Below are positions 6,025-7,751 of a DNA stretch of 7,751 nt, in pieces. Each line of letters starts with the position of its first letter. Position 1 is the first letter of the stretch. The stretch comes from Pseudobdellovibrionaceae bacterium (GTDB lineage: Bacteria > Bdellovibrionota > Bdellovibrionia > Bdellovibrionales > Bdellovibrionaceae). The translations under genes were made by a program, and so were the position numbers. The notes beneath the pieces are model-generated. The model saw nothing but the letters and a program-made list of their open reading frames with translations. It made no database searches and was not told the DNA's origin. The stretch covers positions 1 through 7,751 of the forward strand of contig JACMRP010000163.1 of assembly GCA_014376325.1 (NCBI GenBank), written 5' to 3'.

Positions 6025-7461
6025 GTGGCTCTACGCCAGACGATGAACTTAAGCCAATCCTTGGTGATTACACCGCAGCTGCAACAGGCTATCAAACTGT
6101 TGCAGATGTCGCGTATGGAACTAGAGACCGCGGTTCGTTCAGAATTAGAAGAAAATCCGATCCTCGAAGAAGCCGAAGTTCTGAAAGAAGAAGATCTTCA
6201 GCGGACCAAAGAAGTCGCTGCAGAAATTGATGGCGGTGGCAGCGAGGTCGTCGACAACAATACGCAAGATCCTCAAAAACAAGACGAGTTCGAATGGGAA
6301 AGCTATTTCGAACAAAATCAGAAACCTCCGCAATCTGGAATGGCCGGCAGCGAAGAGATCATGAATTACGAGAACGCCATCTCGGCGTCGGAAACCTTGC
6401 ACGATCATCTTCACTGGCAAGTAAAAATGAACGGTTTCAGCGAATACGAAGAACAAGTCGCTGAATTGTTGATGAACTACATCGACGACGATGGGTACAT
6501 CAAAACACCGCTCGAACAAATCGCGACGGAAGAAAAAATACCGATAGAAGATTTAGAAGATACGCTAAGTCTGATTCACGAATTTGATCCGGCAGGTGTT
6601 GGCGCGCGGGATCTTAAAGAGTGTCTTTTGATTCAGGCAAAGCACCTGGAAGAAGATACTAAGGACCTCGTGGATCTTATTTCGAACCATTTAAAAGATC
6701 TTGAAAAGAAAAATTATGAAGCCATCGCAAAAACGATGGGCCGAGAACTCGAAGAAATCATCGAGATGTGCAAGATTATCTACTCGATGGATCCAAAACC
6801 GGGTCGCGCTTACGTTAGTAACGACACCCAGTACGTGACGCCAGACGTTCACGTGTACAAAGTTGGCGATGATTTCGTCGTCTCTTTGAACGAAGACGGA
6901 TTGCCACGATTGAAGATTTCAAACTTCTACCGGAACATGCTGCAAAAAGGCGGCAAGACCGAAGGCAAAACTCAGGATTACATTCAGGAAAAATTGCGAT
7001 CTGCAGTTTGGTTAATTAAATCGATCCATCAGCGGCAGCGAACGATCTATAAGGTCGCTGAAAGTATCGTGAAACATCAACGTGAATTCTTTGAAAAAGG
7101 ATCCGCGTTTTTGAAGCCAATGATCTTGCGCGATATCGCGAACGACATCGGAATGCACGAATCAACCGTTAGCCGAGTGACCACATCTAAGTATGTGCAC
7201 ACGCCGCAGGGGATTTACGAATTGAAATACTTTTTCAATTCTGGTATCAGCTCTTCCGATGGGGATGCGCTTGCAAGTGAATCGGTAAAGCTAAAAATCA
7301 AAGATTTAGTGAACCGCGAGGACACAAAAAATCCTTTGTCGGACCAAAAAATTGTGGAGCTTTTAAAGGTCGAAGGCATTCAAATTGCCCGAAGGACCGT
7401 CGCTAAATATCGCGACATGCTTAAAATCCTTCCTTCAAGTCAGCGAAAAAAGTTCTTCTAG
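6025..7461 (+). CDS. rpoN: RNA polymerase sigma-54 factor RpoN
   Basis: Sigma-54 directs RNA polymerase to -24/-12 promoters and needs an ATP-driven activator. At 478 residues the product is full length (E. coli RpoN has 477). Region I, which contacts the activator, is at about 1-50 (LRQTMNLSQSLVITPQLQQA, then LLQMS and LEENPILEE). Region II is an acidic, low-complexity linker at about 50-110. The core-binding domain spans about 120-310 (DDDGYI, EFDPAGVGARDLKECL, MDPKPGR). The DNA-binding part has a helix-turn-helix at about 370-392 (IANDIGMHESTVSRVT) and the RpoN box ARRTVAKYR at 455-463, which reads the -24 element. The gene starts 11 bases after lptB with a good ribosome site, so it is probably co-transcribed with lptB. 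No sigma-54 promoter or activator gene is visible in the window. The usual downstream partners hpf and ptsN are absent; an acyl-CoA dehydrogenase gene follows instead. Confidence 0.98.
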   Translation: MALRQTMNLSQSLVITPQLQQAIKLLQMSRMELETAVRSELEENPILEEAEVLKEEDLQRTKEVAAEIDGGGSEVVDNNTQDPQKQDEFEWESYFEQNQKPPQSGMAGSEEIMNYENAISASETLHDHLHWQVKMNGFSEYEEQVAELLMNYIDDDGYIKTPLEQIATEEKIPIEDLEDTLSLIHEFDPAGVGARDLKECLLIQAKHLEEDTKDLVDLISNHLKDLEKKNYEAIAKTMGRELEEIIEMCKIIYSMDPKPGRAYVSNDTQYVTPDVHVYKVGDDFVVSLNEDGLPRLKISNFYRNMLQKGGKTEGKTQDYIQEKLRSAVWLIKSIHQRQRTIYKVAESIVKHQREFFEKGSAFLKPMILRDIANDIGMHESTVSRVTTSKYVHTPQGIYELKYFFNSGISSSDGDALASESVKLKIKDLVNREDTKNPLSDQKIVELLKVEGIQIARRTVAKYRDMLKILPSSQRKKFF

Positions 7462-7751
7462 TGACGTTTTTTCAGCAAGGCCCTCAGCTGAAGAACCAGT
7501 ACACGGAAGACCGTCTTCTTCAGGCTTATTTGCACTGGCGAATTCCGACTTTGGTTCTTTCCAACATGACCGAGCATCTAAAACATCTCGGCCATCGCGC
7601 CGCGACCGATATGTTGGTGTGGGCCGATGAGGCCGAAAAAAATCCACCACGATTAGTTCCATTCGATCCTTGGGGTCGGCGTATCGACACGATCGAAACA
7701 TCCTCCGCGTGGAAGGCTTTAGAGAAAGTCGCTGCCGAAGAGGGGCTTATC
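7461..7751 (+). CDS. AidB-like acyl-CoA dehydrogenase, N-terminal part (3' end outside window)
   Basis: The frame is open from GTG 7461 to the window edge, giving 97 residues. The start shares one base with the rpoN stop (TAGTG) and has no clear ribosome site, so it probably depends on ribosomes finishing rpoN. The visible sequence matches the N-terminal region of AidB-like acyl-CoA dehydrogenases: FFQQGPQLKNQY (3-14), a helical stretch, then VPFDPWGRRIDTIETSSAW (66-84) and ALEKVAAEEGL (86-96). In this family the N-terminal region precedes the flavin-binding dehydrogenase core, which is not in the window, so catalytic residues cannot be checked. AidB itself is tied to the alkylation-damage response, while many relatives are plain fatty-acyl-CoA dehydrogenases of unknown substrate; I cannot choose between these. 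An ATG at 7567 would cut off the conserved start, so GTG is preferred. Confidence 0.8.
   Translation, partial: MTFFQQGPQLKNQYTEDRLLQAYLHWRIPTLVLSNMTEHLKHLGHRAATDMLVWADEAEKNPPRLVPFDPWGRRIDTIETSSAWKALEKVAAEEGLI

Noticed and set aside
6145..6519. A 124-codon open frame on the - strand inside rpoN
   Set aside because: The Phe/Leu/Arg-rich translation is the expected complement of the Glu/Lys/Asp-rich acidic linker of RpoN.

Overview
The window is a dense, one-direction stretch of chromosomal core genes with almost no intergenic space. It holds eight reading frames on the + strand: two are cut by the window edges and six are complete. The content points to a Gram-negative predatory or gliding bacterium of the Bdellovibrio type (Bdellovibrionota; a myxobacterial relative is less likely). 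The reasons are an Agl/Glt-type gliding or envelope-energising module (an FHA-TonB-like protein, one TolQ/ExbB-like channel and two TolR/ExbD-like proteins), moderate GC content with GTG/TTG starts, and placement of the module directly upstream of LPS-export genes and rpoN. The taxonomic call is inference from gene content, not from a marker gene.

Region 1 (1-4273) is the motor module. It starts with the tail of an unrecognised protein. A 728-residue membrane-spanning protein overlaps it by 4 bases and carries an N-terminal FHA domain, Pro/Ala/Lys linkers, one central transmembrane helix, a Gly-rich periplasmic linker and a C-terminal AgmX/TonB-like domain (GltG architecture). A proton channel subunit (AglR/TolQ/ExbB) and two different ExbD/TolR proteins follow, each with the membrane aspartate. 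Together these look like a proton-motive-force motor in the inner membrane whose force is passed to the outer envelope through the TonB-like C-terminus.

Region 2 (4274-4325) is a 52-base gap with a short hairpin, the only real break in the gene string.

Region 3 (4326-7461) has the order lptC/lptA - lptB - rpoN found in many proteobacteria, but the lptC and lptA positions appear to be filled by one 322-residue gene encoding a membrane-anchored LptC-like domain followed by an LptA/OstA-like segment. It overlaps lptB by 4 bases. lptB is a textbook LPS-export ATPase, and rpoN encodes a full-length sigma-54.

Region 4 (7461-7751) is the start of an AidB-like acyl-CoA dehydrogenase. Its GTG start overlaps the rpoN stop by one base, in the place where hpf often sits. 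I see no RNA genes, mobile elements, CRISPR arrays or convincing promoters. The most interesting points are the apparent LptC-LptA fusion, the uncharacterised domain in the middle of the FHA-TonB-like protein, and the enlarged second ExbD/TolR protein.
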